DNA of 5,642 bases from Methanomicrobiales archaeon (GTDB lineage: Archaea; Halobacteriota; Methanomicrobia; Methanomicrobiales; JACTUA01). A model generated the notes under the pieces. The model made no database searches and was not told the origin of the DNA. It saw only the letters and a program-made list of their open reading frames with translations. The position numbers and the translations under genes were made by a program. Below are positions 1-5,398 of this stretch, piece by piece. The number at the start of each line of letters is the position of its first letter. Position 1 is the stretch's first letter. The stretch is from positions 1 to 5,642 of the forward strand of contig JAJRCL010000025.1 in the NCBI GenBank assembly GCA_028679035.1, read 5' to 3'.

Positions 1-1
1 G

Positions 2-418
2 AAAGAAGATGTGGATATCGGGGCGCTTATCGAGGCTGGAAAGTGTGATGGGACCGGGGCAATAGTTGTTTTTGATGGAGTTGTCCGCGACGATGACACC
101 ATGGCGATAGAGCTAGAGGCGTACTGCGAAGTCGCGGTACCGGAACTCGAAAGAATTGCCCGGGACGCAACCGGGCAGTTCCGGCTTTTACATGTTGACA
201 TCATCCATCGTATCGGGCGGCTTGCACTCGGTGAGAATATCCTGATTATTGTTGTTGCTGCCGGCCACAGGCCTGATGCTTATGCCGGATCACGATTCAT
301 CATTGAAGAAATCAAAAAGGGGATTCCCATCTGGAAAAAAGAGATAACAAAAGATGGCAGCCGGTGGGTACCGGGGGAGCACAAGCATGAAAGTGGTACC
401 CGAATTCCTGATAGATGA
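2..418 (+). CDS. moaE: Molybdopterin synthase catalytic (large) subunit MoaE, 5' end missing
   Basis: MoaE transfers sulfur from the thiocarboxylated small subunit MoaD to precursor Z (cPMP), making molybdopterin in the cytoplasm. Seen here: an early core GAIVVFDGVVR, then HRIG, AGHRPDAY, and a C-terminal block with IKKGIPIWKKE and SRWV. These match the MoaE pattern, including the arginine of the first core, the histidine-arginine pair, and the two lysines (in IKK and WKK) that correspond to the active-site lysines of E. coli MoaE. The frame is open to the left edge. A GTG at 11 is a formal start, but it leaves too few residues before the core, has no ribosome binding site, and the preceding codons (K-E-D) read on naturally, so I take it as an internal valine. 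It converges on cysE, with 9 bases between the stop codons. Methanogens need the cofactor for formylmethanofuran dehydrogenase and formate dehydrogenase (family knowledge). No functional link to the cysteine genes is visible. Confidence 0.9.
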   Translation, partial: KEDVDIGALIEAGKCDGTGAIVVFDGVVRDDDTMAIELEAYCEVAVPELERIARDATGQFRLLHVDIIHRIGRLALGENILIIVVAAGHRPDAYAGSRFIIEEIKKGIPIWKKEITKDGSRWVPGEHKHESGTRIPDR

Positions 419-440
419 TTAGAATAATCAGATTTCTTTT
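416..440 (+). terminator. Possible terminator between convergent moaE and cysE
   Basis: TGATTA (416-421) and TAATCA (425-430) form a perfect 6-bp inverted repeat with a GAA loop. The left arm begins with the moaE stop codon and the right arm ends with the cysE stop codon read on the other strand. On the plus strand it is followed by GATTTCTTTT, a T-rich run of the kind that ends archaeal transcripts. The stem is A/T-rich and weak, so the T-run may matter more than the hairpin. On the minus strand no T-run follows, so I do not claim termination for cysE. Confidence 0.4.
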
Positions 441-1387
441 AAAATTCCCCGCTGCTTCACAAACCGGTCCCAGTTCCATGGTTCATCAAGTATGGTGAGC
501 TCTACCTCTTCGATCCCGCACACACCGAGTACTTTGCGCCTGATCTGCTCTGAGAGATGGTCTACAAGAGGGCAGGCCTTACTTGTCAGGATCAGGTCAA
601 TGTGGACTTTTTTTCCCTGAACGCGGATCTCCTTGATCAATCCCAGGTCGACTATATCGATACCCACTTCCGGATCGATCACGTCCTTCAACACCTCCCT
701 GACTTCCGTCTCGCATACCACGCTCTCTCTCAGGGTCTCTGCTTCCGGAGTGGGAAGGGACAACTCCATCTGACGGAGCCGATCTTCAAGCCGGTTCTGG
801 CGGTCGAGCAGGCGGCTCACCACCCGGAGCATCGGATCCGGCATTGCTTCTGGTTTCTCCACGGGACCGCATTCCGGCCCGGCAATTCTGCCCGGGACTC
901 CGACTACCGTTGCACCGGGCGGGACGGACCTTATCACAACGGCGCCTGCACCGACCTTTGCCCCCTTCCCAACCCGGATCGGGCCGAGCACAATCGCTCC
1001 TGACCCGATGACGACATCGTCATCCACGGTCGGATGCCGCTTGACATTCTCAAGGGCGGTACCACCAAGCACTACGCCCATATAGATGAGGACATCGTTT
1101 CCTACCTCGGCGGTCTCCCCGATAACGATTCCCATCCCGTGATCGATCACCACCCGGCGCCCGATAACCGCCCCGGGATGGATCTCAATACCTGTCAGGA
1201 ATCTGCTGATATGCGAGAGGAACCGCGCCCAGAACTTCACATCGTGGATCCAGAGCCAGTGTGATCTGCGGTGGAACCAGAGTGCATGGAGCCCGGGGTA
1301 ACAGAACAGGACCTCGACAGTTGATCGTGCCGCAGGATCCTTGCTGAAGATAGCCCTGATATCTTCACGGATGTAGTCAAAAACCAT
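428..1387 (-). CDS. cysE: Serine O-acetyltransferase fused to a C-terminal DUF59/MIP18 (SufT-like) domain
   Basis: The enzyme makes O-acetylserine from serine and acetyl-CoA for the neighbouring CysK. Residues 1 to about 170 are a short, EpsC-like serine acetyltransferase: a helical part with KDPAA (D17, matching the serine-binding Asp of E. coli CysE) and a left-handed beta-helix with EIHPGAVIG (69-76), IDHGMGIVIGET (81-92; D82 and H83 match the catalytic Asp157-His158 pair), VLGGT (106-110), KRHP (H118) and GVPGRI (163-168). Residues 171-225 are a linker with a charged, probably coiled-coil stretch at about 185-210. Residues about 226-308 are a DUF59/MIP18 domain: VIDPEVG (236-242), DLGLI (247-251), LTSKACP (267-273, with the conserved Cys272) and DEPWNWD (301-307). 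That domain family works in iron-sulfur cluster assembly; its role here is not known. The protein is 319 residues, well above the 170-270 usual for CysE, and ends in isoleucine. The start ATG has GAGGAAAG a few bases upstream. It lies 12 bases after cysK, so the two form an operon. Confidence 0.93.
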   Translation of the reverse strand: MVFDYIREDIRAIFSKDPAARSTVEVLFCYPGLHALWFHRRSHWLWIHDVKFWARFLSHISRFLTGIEIHPGAVIGRRVVIDHGMGIVIGETAEVGNDVLIYMGVVLGGTALENVKRHPTVDDDVVIGSGAIVLGPIRVGKGAKVGAGAVVIRSVPPGATVVGVPGRIAGPECGPVEKPEAMPDPMLRVVSRLLDRQNRLEDRLRQMELSLPTPEAETLRESVVCETEVREVLKDVIDPEVGIDIVDLGLIKEIRVQGKKVHIDLILTSKACPLVDHLSEQIRRKVLGVCGIEEVELTILDEPWNWDRFVKQRGILKEI

Positions 1388-1390
1388 GAT

Positions 1391-1398
1391 CTTTCCTC
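1391..1398 (-). promoter_or_regulatory. Ribosome binding site of cysE
   Basis: On the minus strand GAGGAAAG ends three bases before the ATG (first base at 1387). It lies inside the 12-base gap after the cysK stop and supports this start. Its GAGG pairs with the anti-Shine-Dalgarno sequence of archaeal 16S rRNA. Confidence 0.6.
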
Positions 1399-1399
1399 A

Positions 1400-2329
1400 C
1401 TATTCTTCGAAGAGTTCAGTACTCAGGTATCGTTCCCCCGTATCCGGTAGAATGACAACGATATTCTTGCCAGCATACTCTTTTCGCGTCGCAACCTGGA
1501 GCGCTGCCCATGTTGCAGCTCCTCCAGAGATCCCGATAAGGATCCCCTCCTCCCTGGCCATACGCCGTGCCGTTCCAACGGCGTCCTCGTACGTGACGCG
1601 GATTACCTCATCGAGCAGATCCCTCTGGAGAATCTCCGGAATAAAACCCGCTCCGATACCCTGGATCTTATGGGGGCCTGGCTGTCCCCCGGACAGTACA
1701 GGCGATGCATCGGGTTCGACAGCGATGGCCCTGAATCCCTTTCTGCGGGTCTTGATAACCGAGGCGATCCCGGTGATGGTGCCTCCGGTACCAACTCCAG
1801 CAACGATGGCGTCCACCTCCCCGTCCGTATCCCGCCAGATCTCCTCCGCAGTTGTCTTCCGGTGGATGGCAGGATTGGCCGGGTTCCGGAACTGCTGGGG
1901 AATATAGAAATACCGTGGATTCTCTGCAAGAAGCGCCTCGGCTTTACCAATCGCTCCCTTCATTCCCTCCTTCCCGGGCGTGAGGATGAGACTGGCGCCA
2001 AATGCCTTGAGGAGTTTGCGGCGCTCGATACTCATCGTTTCCGGCATGACCAGCGTGATTTTATATCCCCTCGCAGCTGCTACCATCGCGAGTGCAATCC
2101 CGGTATTCCCGCTCGTAGGTTCAAGGATGATGGTATCCGGCCCGATGAGTCCTGCAGTCTCTGCAGCGTCTATCATTGCGACCCCGATTCGGTCCTTGAC
2201 GCTGCTCATGGGATTGAACGATTCGACTTTTACAAGAACCGTTGCATTCAATCCGTACGTTATACGATTGAGTCGTACAAGCGGTGTGTTGCCGATCGTC
2301 CCGGTAATATTTTCATATATTTTTCCCAT
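1400..2329 (-). CDS. cysK: Cysteine synthase (O-acetylserine sulfhydrylase), PLP-dependent
   Basis: The enzyme replaces the acetate of O-acetylserine with sulfide to give cysteine, in the cytoplasm. All CysK hallmarks are present: GNTPLVRLN near the N-terminus (13-21), the PLP lysine in NPMSSVKDR (K45), the substrate loop PTSGNTG (71-77), the phosphate-binding GVGTGGT (178-184), KIQGIGAGFIP (221-231), GISGGA (266-271, with Ser268 placed to hold the pyridine nitrogen) and the C-terminal LPDTGERYLST (294-304). The length of 309 residues is normal. NPMSSVKDR has Met where many homologues have Gly or Ala. Cystathionine beta-synthase is the main alternative, but the PDTGERYLST ending and the adjacent cysE favour CysK. 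The start ATG has AGGAGG about 6 bases upstream. It is the first gene of the cysK-cysE operon and is divergent from tRNA-Cys and pscS. Confidence 0.96.
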   Translation of the reverse strand: MGKIYENITGTIGNTPLVRLNRITYGLNATVLVKVESFNPMSSVKDRIGVAMIDAAETAGLIGPDTIILEPTSGNTGIALAMVAAARGYKITLVMPETMSIERRKLLKAFGASLILTPGKEGMKGAIGKAEALLAENPRYFYIPQQFRNPANPAIHRKTTAEEIWRDTDGEVDAIVAGVGTGGTITGIASVIKTRRKGFRAIAVEPDASPVLSGGQPGPHKIQGIGAGFIPEILQRDLLDEVIRVTYEDAVGTARRMAREEGILIGISGGAATWAALQVATRKEYAGKNIVVILPDTGERYLSTELFEE

Positions 2330-2335
2330 AGGATG

Positions 2336-2341
2336 CCTCCT
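2336..2341 (-). promoter_or_regulatory. Ribosome binding site of cysK
   Basis: AGGAGG on the minus strand ends 6 bases before the cysK ATG, a close match to the archaeal Shine-Dalgarno consensus. It fixes the start at 2329. Confidence 0.75.
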
Positions 2342-2385
2342 GATAACCGGTCCTCTGCGAAATGCTGAAGGATTATCTCACCATA

Positions 2386-2393
2386 GTATATAA
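2386..2393 (-). promoter_or_regulatory. Candidate TATA box for cysK-cysE
   Basis: TTATATAC on the minus strand resembles an archaeal box A. A start of transcription about 25 bases downstream would fall near 2364 and leave a leader of roughly 34 bases before the cysK ATG. The first copy of the operator-like motif (2402-2413) lies directly upstream, next to where TFB would contact the BRE. The assignment rests on sequence match and spacing only. Confidence 0.5.
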
Positions 2394-2401
2394 TCAGCCA
2401 A

Positions 2402-2413
2402 TCACAATTGTTA
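2402..2413. repeat. Operator-like motif, copy 1 (cysK side)
   Basis: TCACAATTGTTA is built on the palindromic core ACAATTGT and is identical over 12 bases to copy 2 at 2497-2508. It sits just upstream of the candidate cysK TATA box. The right flank repeats AATTGTT (2406-2412 and 2413-2419), so a second overlapping half-site is possible. No regulator gene is in the window to name it. Confidence 0.5.
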
Positions 2414-2487
2414 ATTGTTTGGTTTGGGATATATCTTGATTTTACTAAAAAATCCATGTCCCGGAAAAAACCGCGGCTTACCAAATC

Positions 2488-2495
2488 TATAAATA
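2488..2495 (+). promoter_or_regulatory. TATA box for the tRNA-Cys / pscS transcript
   Basis: TATAAATA, preceded by the A-rich CCAAATC, is a near-ideal archaeal box A. With usual spacing transcription would begin near 2517-2519, about 30 bases before the tRNA, giving a 5' leader removed by RNase P. The match is strong, and no other gene downstream on this strand explains it. Confidence 0.7.
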
Positions 2496-2496
2496 T

Positions 2497-2508
2497 TCAC
2501 AATTGTTA
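2497..2508. repeat. Operator-like motif, copy 2 (between TATA box and predicted start)
   Basis: TCACAATTGTTA is identical to copy 1. It begins one base after the TATA box and lies before the predicted transcription start, where a bound protein would be expected to block RNA polymerase. Its centre is 95 bp from copy 1 and 28 bp from copy 3. Confidence 0.55.
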
Positions 2509-2521
2509 TCTAGTACAGTCA

Positions 2522-2539
2522 AATTCACAATCGTGAATT
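2522..2539. repeat. Operator-like motif, copy 3, an 18-bp palindrome
   Basis: AATTCAC and GTGAATT are perfect 7-base inverted arms around AATC. The inner part (2525-2536) matches copies 1 and 2 at 10 of 12 bases. It falls just after the predicted transcription start and 10 bases before the tRNA, so it would lie within the primary transcript leader. It could act as a protein site on DNA or as a short RNA hairpin; the resemblance to the other copies favours DNA. Confidence 0.55.
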
Positions 2540-2549
2540 ATTACATAAT

Positions 2550-2621
2550 GCCAAGGTGGCGGAGTGGCTACGCGGTTGACTGCAGATCAACTACAACCCG
2601 GTTCGATTCCGGGCCTTGGCT
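2550..2621 (+). tRNA. tRNA-Cys (anticodon GCA)
   Basis: The full cloverleaf can be drawn by eye. The acceptor stem is GCCAAGG (2550-2556) with CCTTGGC (2614-2620). The D stem is 3 bp, GCG/CGC (2559-2561, 2571-2573). The anticodon stem is GTTGA/TCAAC with loop CTGCAGA, giving anticodon GCA at 2582-2584. The T stem is CCCGG/CCGGG with loop TTCGATT. The unpaired base before the 3' end is T (U73), the usual cysteine discriminator, and G37 follows the anticodon; both are known features of tRNA-Cys in methanogens, where SepRS charges it with phosphoserine. There is no intron and CCA is not encoded. In this fold G15 faces A48, not a standard Levitt pair. The gene lies 10 bases before pscS with no terminator between them, so the tRNA and the mRNA probably come from one transcript. 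Confidence 0.97.
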
Positions 2622-2622
2622 T

Positions 2623-2627
2623 GGAGG
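2623..2627 (+). promoter_or_regulatory. Ribosome binding site of pscS, one base after the tRNA
   Basis: GGAGG begins after a single T following the tRNA discriminator base and ends 4 bases before the ATG at 2632. It decides the pscS start, since the open frame continues upstream through the tRNA. Cleavage at the mature tRNA 3' end would leave an mRNA with only a 10-base leader that still carries this site. Confidence 0.8.
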
Positions 2628-2631
2628 AATC

Positions 2632-3996
2632 ATGAGTATCAGAATCCAGAAAACATTCGAAGCGCTCTTCGCACTCGAAGAACTCAGGGGGCTTTTCCGC
2701 GAGTCTCTCCCAACCGGATTTGATGCAGAAGAGGAAGCCGCATTCAGCCAGCGGATTGCCGATCTCAGGGCAATCATTGCTGATCTCGAAACAGGGACCG
2801 GCTCACCAAAAGTGACAAAAATAGCCGGGACCCTCGACATCCGGTCACGGGAGGAACAATATATCAACATCCATCCCATCCAGGCTGCCGGGAGGTTAAC
2901 GACGGAGGCACGGAAAGCCATTATTTCCTATGGTGACGGCTACTCAACCTGTGACGCCTGCCGAAAACCGTTCCGGCTTGACAAGATCTCAAAGCCGGGC
3001 ATTGCGGAATTCCACGAGGAACTGGCACAATGGCTCAATATGGACCGGGCCCGGGTTGTGCCGGGAGCACGACGGGGGTTCCAGGCGGTTACCGGCACGC
3101 TGGTCGGGAAAGACGACAGCGTGATTGTATCTGCGCTCGCCCACTACACCGAGTTCCTTGCCGTGGAAAATGCCGGTGGGGTTGTCAGAGAAGTGCCGCT
3201 CAACGCGAAAAATATTGTCACCGCTGATGCGACAGCACAGAAGATCGAAGAGGTCAGGGCAGAGACCGGAAAACTCCCGGTGCTCGTCATGATCGACCAT
3301 TTCGATTACCAGTTTGCCAATGAGCACGAGATCGCCGGTATCGGAAAGGTCGCACACCAGTATGACATACCGTTCCTCTATAACGGAGCCTACACGGTCG
3401 GCGTGATGCCGGTTGACGGAAAGAAGATCGGGGCAGACTTTGTCGTCGGTTCCGGACACAAAAGTATGGCATCGGTCGCACCGTCCGGGGTACTTGCAAT
3501 GACCGATGAATGGGCGCCAAAAGCACTCCGAACCACCGCGATGGTCGGTGACCTCACCAAACGCAAGTTTGGCATCAAGGAAGTTGAGATGCTCGGATGC
3601 ACGCTGATGGGGGGAACCCTGCTCTCCATGATGGCATCGTTCCCGACCGTGAAGGAACGGGTGCTTCATTGGGATGAACAGGTTAAAAGGTCCAACTACT
3701 TCATCGATCGGCTCCTGAAAATCTCCGGCAGTAAGGTGCTCTCGGAGTATCCGCGAAAGCATACACTGACAAAAATTGATACCTCCGGCAGTTTCGATAC
3801 CGTTGCAAAGACACACAAGCGCAAAGGATTCTATTTCAGCGATGAGCTGTCGTCCTGCGGTATTGTCGGGGAGTTTGCCGGAGCGACACGGACCTGGAAA
3901 CTCAACACCTACGGTCTCAACGAAAAGCAGATCCGCTATCTTGCAGATGTGTTTACCGAAATCGCAGAAAAATACGAAATACCCGTTACAAAATGA
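2632..3996 (+). CDS. pscS: O-phosphoseryl-tRNA:cysteinyl-tRNA synthase (SepCysS)
   Basis: SepCysS converts phosphoseryl-tRNA-Cys, made by SepRS, to Cys-tRNA-Cys with PLP and a sulfur donor. The protein is 454 residues. From about residue 77 it follows the family: YINIHPIQAAGRLT (77-90), GDGYSTCDAC (101-110) with Cys107 and Cys110, GARRGF (145-150), AHYTEF (170-175, His171 placed to stack on PLP), YNGAYTVGVMP (250-260), the PLP lysine in GSGHKSM (K277), LGCTLMGG (321-328, Cys323) and TRTWKLNTYGL (419-429). The three cysteines match those shown in methanogen enzymes to carry persulfide or an Fe-S cluster. Residues 1 to about 75 are an extra, mostly helical region (two predicted helices, about 7-25 and 31-53) absent from the roughly 380-396-residue enzymes of Methanocaldococcus and Archaeoglobus. 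The start is set by GGAGG 4 bases upstream. It follows tRNA-Cys and precedes metY by 10 bases. SepRS and SepCysE genes are not in the window. Confidence 0.95.
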   Translation: MSIRIQKTFEALFALEELRGLFRESLPTGFDAEEEAAFSQRIADLRAIIADLETGTGSPKVTKIAGTLDIRSREEQYINIHPIQAAGRLTTEARKAIISYGDGYSTCDACRKPFRLDKISKPGIAEFHEELAQWLNMDRARVVPGARRGFQAVTGTLVGKDDSVIVSALAHYTEFLAVENAGGVVREVPLNAKNIVTADATAQKIEEVRAETGKLPVLVMIDHFDYQFANEHEIAGIGKVAHQYDIPFLYNGAYTVGVMPVDGKKIGADFVVGSGHKSMASVAPSGVLAMTDEWAPKALRTTAMVGDLTKRKFGIKEVEMLGCTLMGGTLLSMMASFPTVKERVLHWDEQVKRSNYFIDRLLKISGSKVLSEYPRKHTLTKIDTSGSFDTVAKTHKRKGFYFSDELSSCGIVGEFAGATRTWKLNTYGLNEKQIRYLADVFTEIAEKYEIPVTK

Positions 3997-3999
3997 GGA
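3995..3999 (+). promoter_or_regulatory. Ribosome binding site of metY, overlapping the pscS stop
   Basis: GAGGA shares its first two bases with the pscS TGA stop and ends 7 bases before the metY ATG at 4007. It selects this ATG over an in-frame ATG at 3776, inside pscS, and points to translational coupling. Confidence 0.65.
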
Positions 4000-4006
4000 A
4001 ATATTC

Positions 4007-5302
4007 ATGGCAGACAAACAATTCCGTTTAGGAACGACGGCCCTTCATGCAGGGCAGGTACCTGATCCAACCACCGGGTCTCGTACAGTACCGATTTACC
4101 AGACGTCCTCGTATGTGTTCAAGAGTGCGGAACATGCGGCGAACCTGTTCGGTCTCCGTGAGCTCGGGAACATTTATACCCGGCTCATGAACCCGACAAC
4201 GGACGTGTTTGAGAAGAGGATGGCGGCCATAGAGGGAGGTACCGGAGCACTTGCGGTAGCCTCCGGACAAGCAGCGATCACCTACTCGCTCCTGAACATC
4301 ACCCGTCCTGGTGATGAGATTGTAGCGGCAGATAATCTGTACGGCGGAACCTACGAGCTCTTCAACTACACGTTCCCGAAATTTGGAAGGAAGGTTGTCT
4401 TTGTAGATTCCACGAACCCGGAGGCATTCAGAAAGGCGATCACCCCAAAGACACGGGCGATATACGCAGAAACCATCGGCAATCCGAAGCTGGATATCCC
4501 GGACTTTGAGACTATCACAAAGATTGCACATGATGCCGGGGTACCACTGATCGTGGATAATACTACCGGAGTCGGACTTGTCCGCCCAATCCAGCACGGT
4601 GCAGATGTGGTTGTTCATTCAGCGACCAAGTATATTGGCGGGCATGGGAACTCCATTGGTGGTGTCATCGTAGACTCAGGAAAATTTGCCTGGAACAACG
4701 GGAAATTCCCCGAGTTTACGGAACCCGATCCGAGCTACCATGGCCTGAAATACTGGGATGCTTTCAGCAACTTCCCCGGTGCGGGAAACATTGCCTATAT
4801 CTTCAAGATCCGGCTCTCGCTCCTCCGGGACACCGGAGCCGCTCTCAGCCCCTTTAATGCGTGGCTCTTTCTGCTGGGTCTTGAGACGCTTCACCTCAGG
4901 GTGCCGAGGCATTCTCAGAATGCATTGGCAGTTGCGGAATTTTTAACAAAACATCCGAAGGTGGCATGGGTGAATTACACGGGACTTCCCCGGCACCAGA
5001 GCCATGTGCTTGCAAAGAAATATCTCAAGGGCGGGTTCGGTCCGATTGTCGGGTTCGGTGTCAAAGGCGGTGAAGTGGCAAGTAAAAAGTTCATCGACAG
5101 CCTCCAGCTTTTCAGTAATCTCGCCAATATCGGGGACTCCAAGAGTCTTGTCATCCACCCAGCATCCACCACCCACCAGCAGCTTACCGTTGAAGAACAG
5201 AAAAAGACCGGTGTTACTCCCGATGCAATCCGGCTCTCTGTAGGAACCGAGGATATTGAAGACATCATTGCAGATCTTGGGCAGGCACTGGCAGTGGTCT
5301 GA
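4007..5302 (+). CDS. metY: O-acetylhomoserine sulfhydrylase (Cys/Met metabolism PLP enzyme)
   Basis: MetY combines O-acetylhomoserine with sulfide to give homocysteine, the methionine precursor. At 431 residues it has the usual MetY length, longer than cystathionine gamma-synthases or lyases (about 380-400). Seen motifs: TTALHAGQ (10-17), VPIYQTSSYVF (28-38), NIYTRLMNPT (55-64, phosphate-binding Tyr57 and Arg59 from the partner subunit), ASGQAA (85-90), LYGGTYELF (111-119, Tyr112 over the PLP ring), AETIGNP (154-160), VDNT (183-186, Asp184), the PLP lysine in SATKYIGGHG (K208), SLVIHPASTTH (380-390) and IRLSVGTED (408-416, Arg409 for the substrate carboxylate). The metX gene just downstream supplies the substrate and supports the call. 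Use of O-phosphohomoserine or O-acetylserine cannot be excluded. It lies 10 bases after pscS, so it is part of the same operon. Confidence 0.94.
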   Translation: MADKQFRLGTTALHAGQVPDPTTGSRTVPIYQTSSYVFKSAEHAANLFGLRELGNIYTRLMNPTTDVFEKRMAAIEGGTGALAVASGQAAITYSLLNITRPGDEIVAADNLYGGTYELFNYTFPKFGRKVVFVDSTNPEAFRKAITPKTRAIYAETIGNPKLDIPDFETITKIAHDAGVPLIVDNTTGVGLVRPIQHGADVVVHSATKYIGGHGNSIGGVIVDSGKFAWNNGKFPEFTEPDPSYHGLKYWDAFSNFPGAGNIAYIFKIRLSLLRDTGAALSPFNAWLFLLGLETLHLRVPRHSQNALAVAEFLTKHPKVAWVNYTGLPRHQSHVLAKKYLKGGFGPIVGFGVKGGEVASKKFIDSLQLFSNLANIGDSKSLVIHPASTTHQQLTVEEQKKTGVTPDAIRLSVGTEDIEDIIADLGQALAVV

Positions 5303-5398
5303 ATGTCCCCGTTCATTTTTGGAAATAAGAGAGAAAGCAGAGATATCCACGGTATCATTGCGGAACTGAGCAGGATACAAGAAGGCGCTTGTCAATGA
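5303..5398 (+). CDS. Possible 31-residue small protein between metY and metX
   Basis: The ATG directly follows the metY stop (TGAATG), and the TGA stop at 5396-5398 overlaps the metX ATG as ATGA. The frame thus fills the gap exactly. The product starts MSPFIFGNK and ends IQEGACQ. The middle (about residues 14-27, with DIHGIIAELSRI) could form an amphipathic helix, and there is a cysteine at position 30. No clear ribosome binding site precedes it, so expression would depend on ribosomes finishing metY. I do not recognise a family. It may be a real peptide, a translational coupler that carries ribosomes to metX, or chance; a random frame of 32 codons is not rare, but both junctions being this tight is. 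Confidence 0.4.
   Translation: MSPFIFGNKRESRDIHGIIAELSRIQEGACQ

Noticed and set aside
11..13. GTG as the true start of moaE
   Set aside because: The frame is open to the window edge, the upstream codons read like MoaE N-terminus, there is no ribosome binding site, and the distance to the conserved core is too short.
1670..2368. A 232-residue open frame antisense to cysK
   Set aside because: It is a shadow of cysK with arginine- and serine-rich low-information sequence and no family motif.
2260..2484. A 74-residue minus-strand frame spanning the control region
   Set aside because: It overlaps the cysK start, both TATA boxes and two of the repeats; no ribosome site or motif supports it.
2330..2549. 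A cysteine- or methionine-type riboswitch upstream of cysK or in the pscS leader
   Set aside because: The predicted leaders are only about 30 bases, too short for a known riboswitch, and the structure seen is palindromic DNA repeats, not a stem-loop array.
2503..2631. A longer SepCysS starting upstream at 2503
   Set aside because: The extra 43 codons run through the tRNA-Cys gene and the control region; GGAGG directly before the ATG at 2632 gives a clear start.
3776..4006. A longer MetY starting at 3776
   Set aside because: This would overlap the conserved C-terminal part of SepCysS by over 200 bases, the added residues are low-complexity shadow sequence, and the ATG at 4007 has a ribosome binding site and begins like MetY proteins.
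2989..4017. A 342-residue open frame antisense to pscS
   Set aside because: It mirrors a well-supported gene in a GC-biased genome, has no recognisable domain, and its start region shows no promoter or ribosome site.
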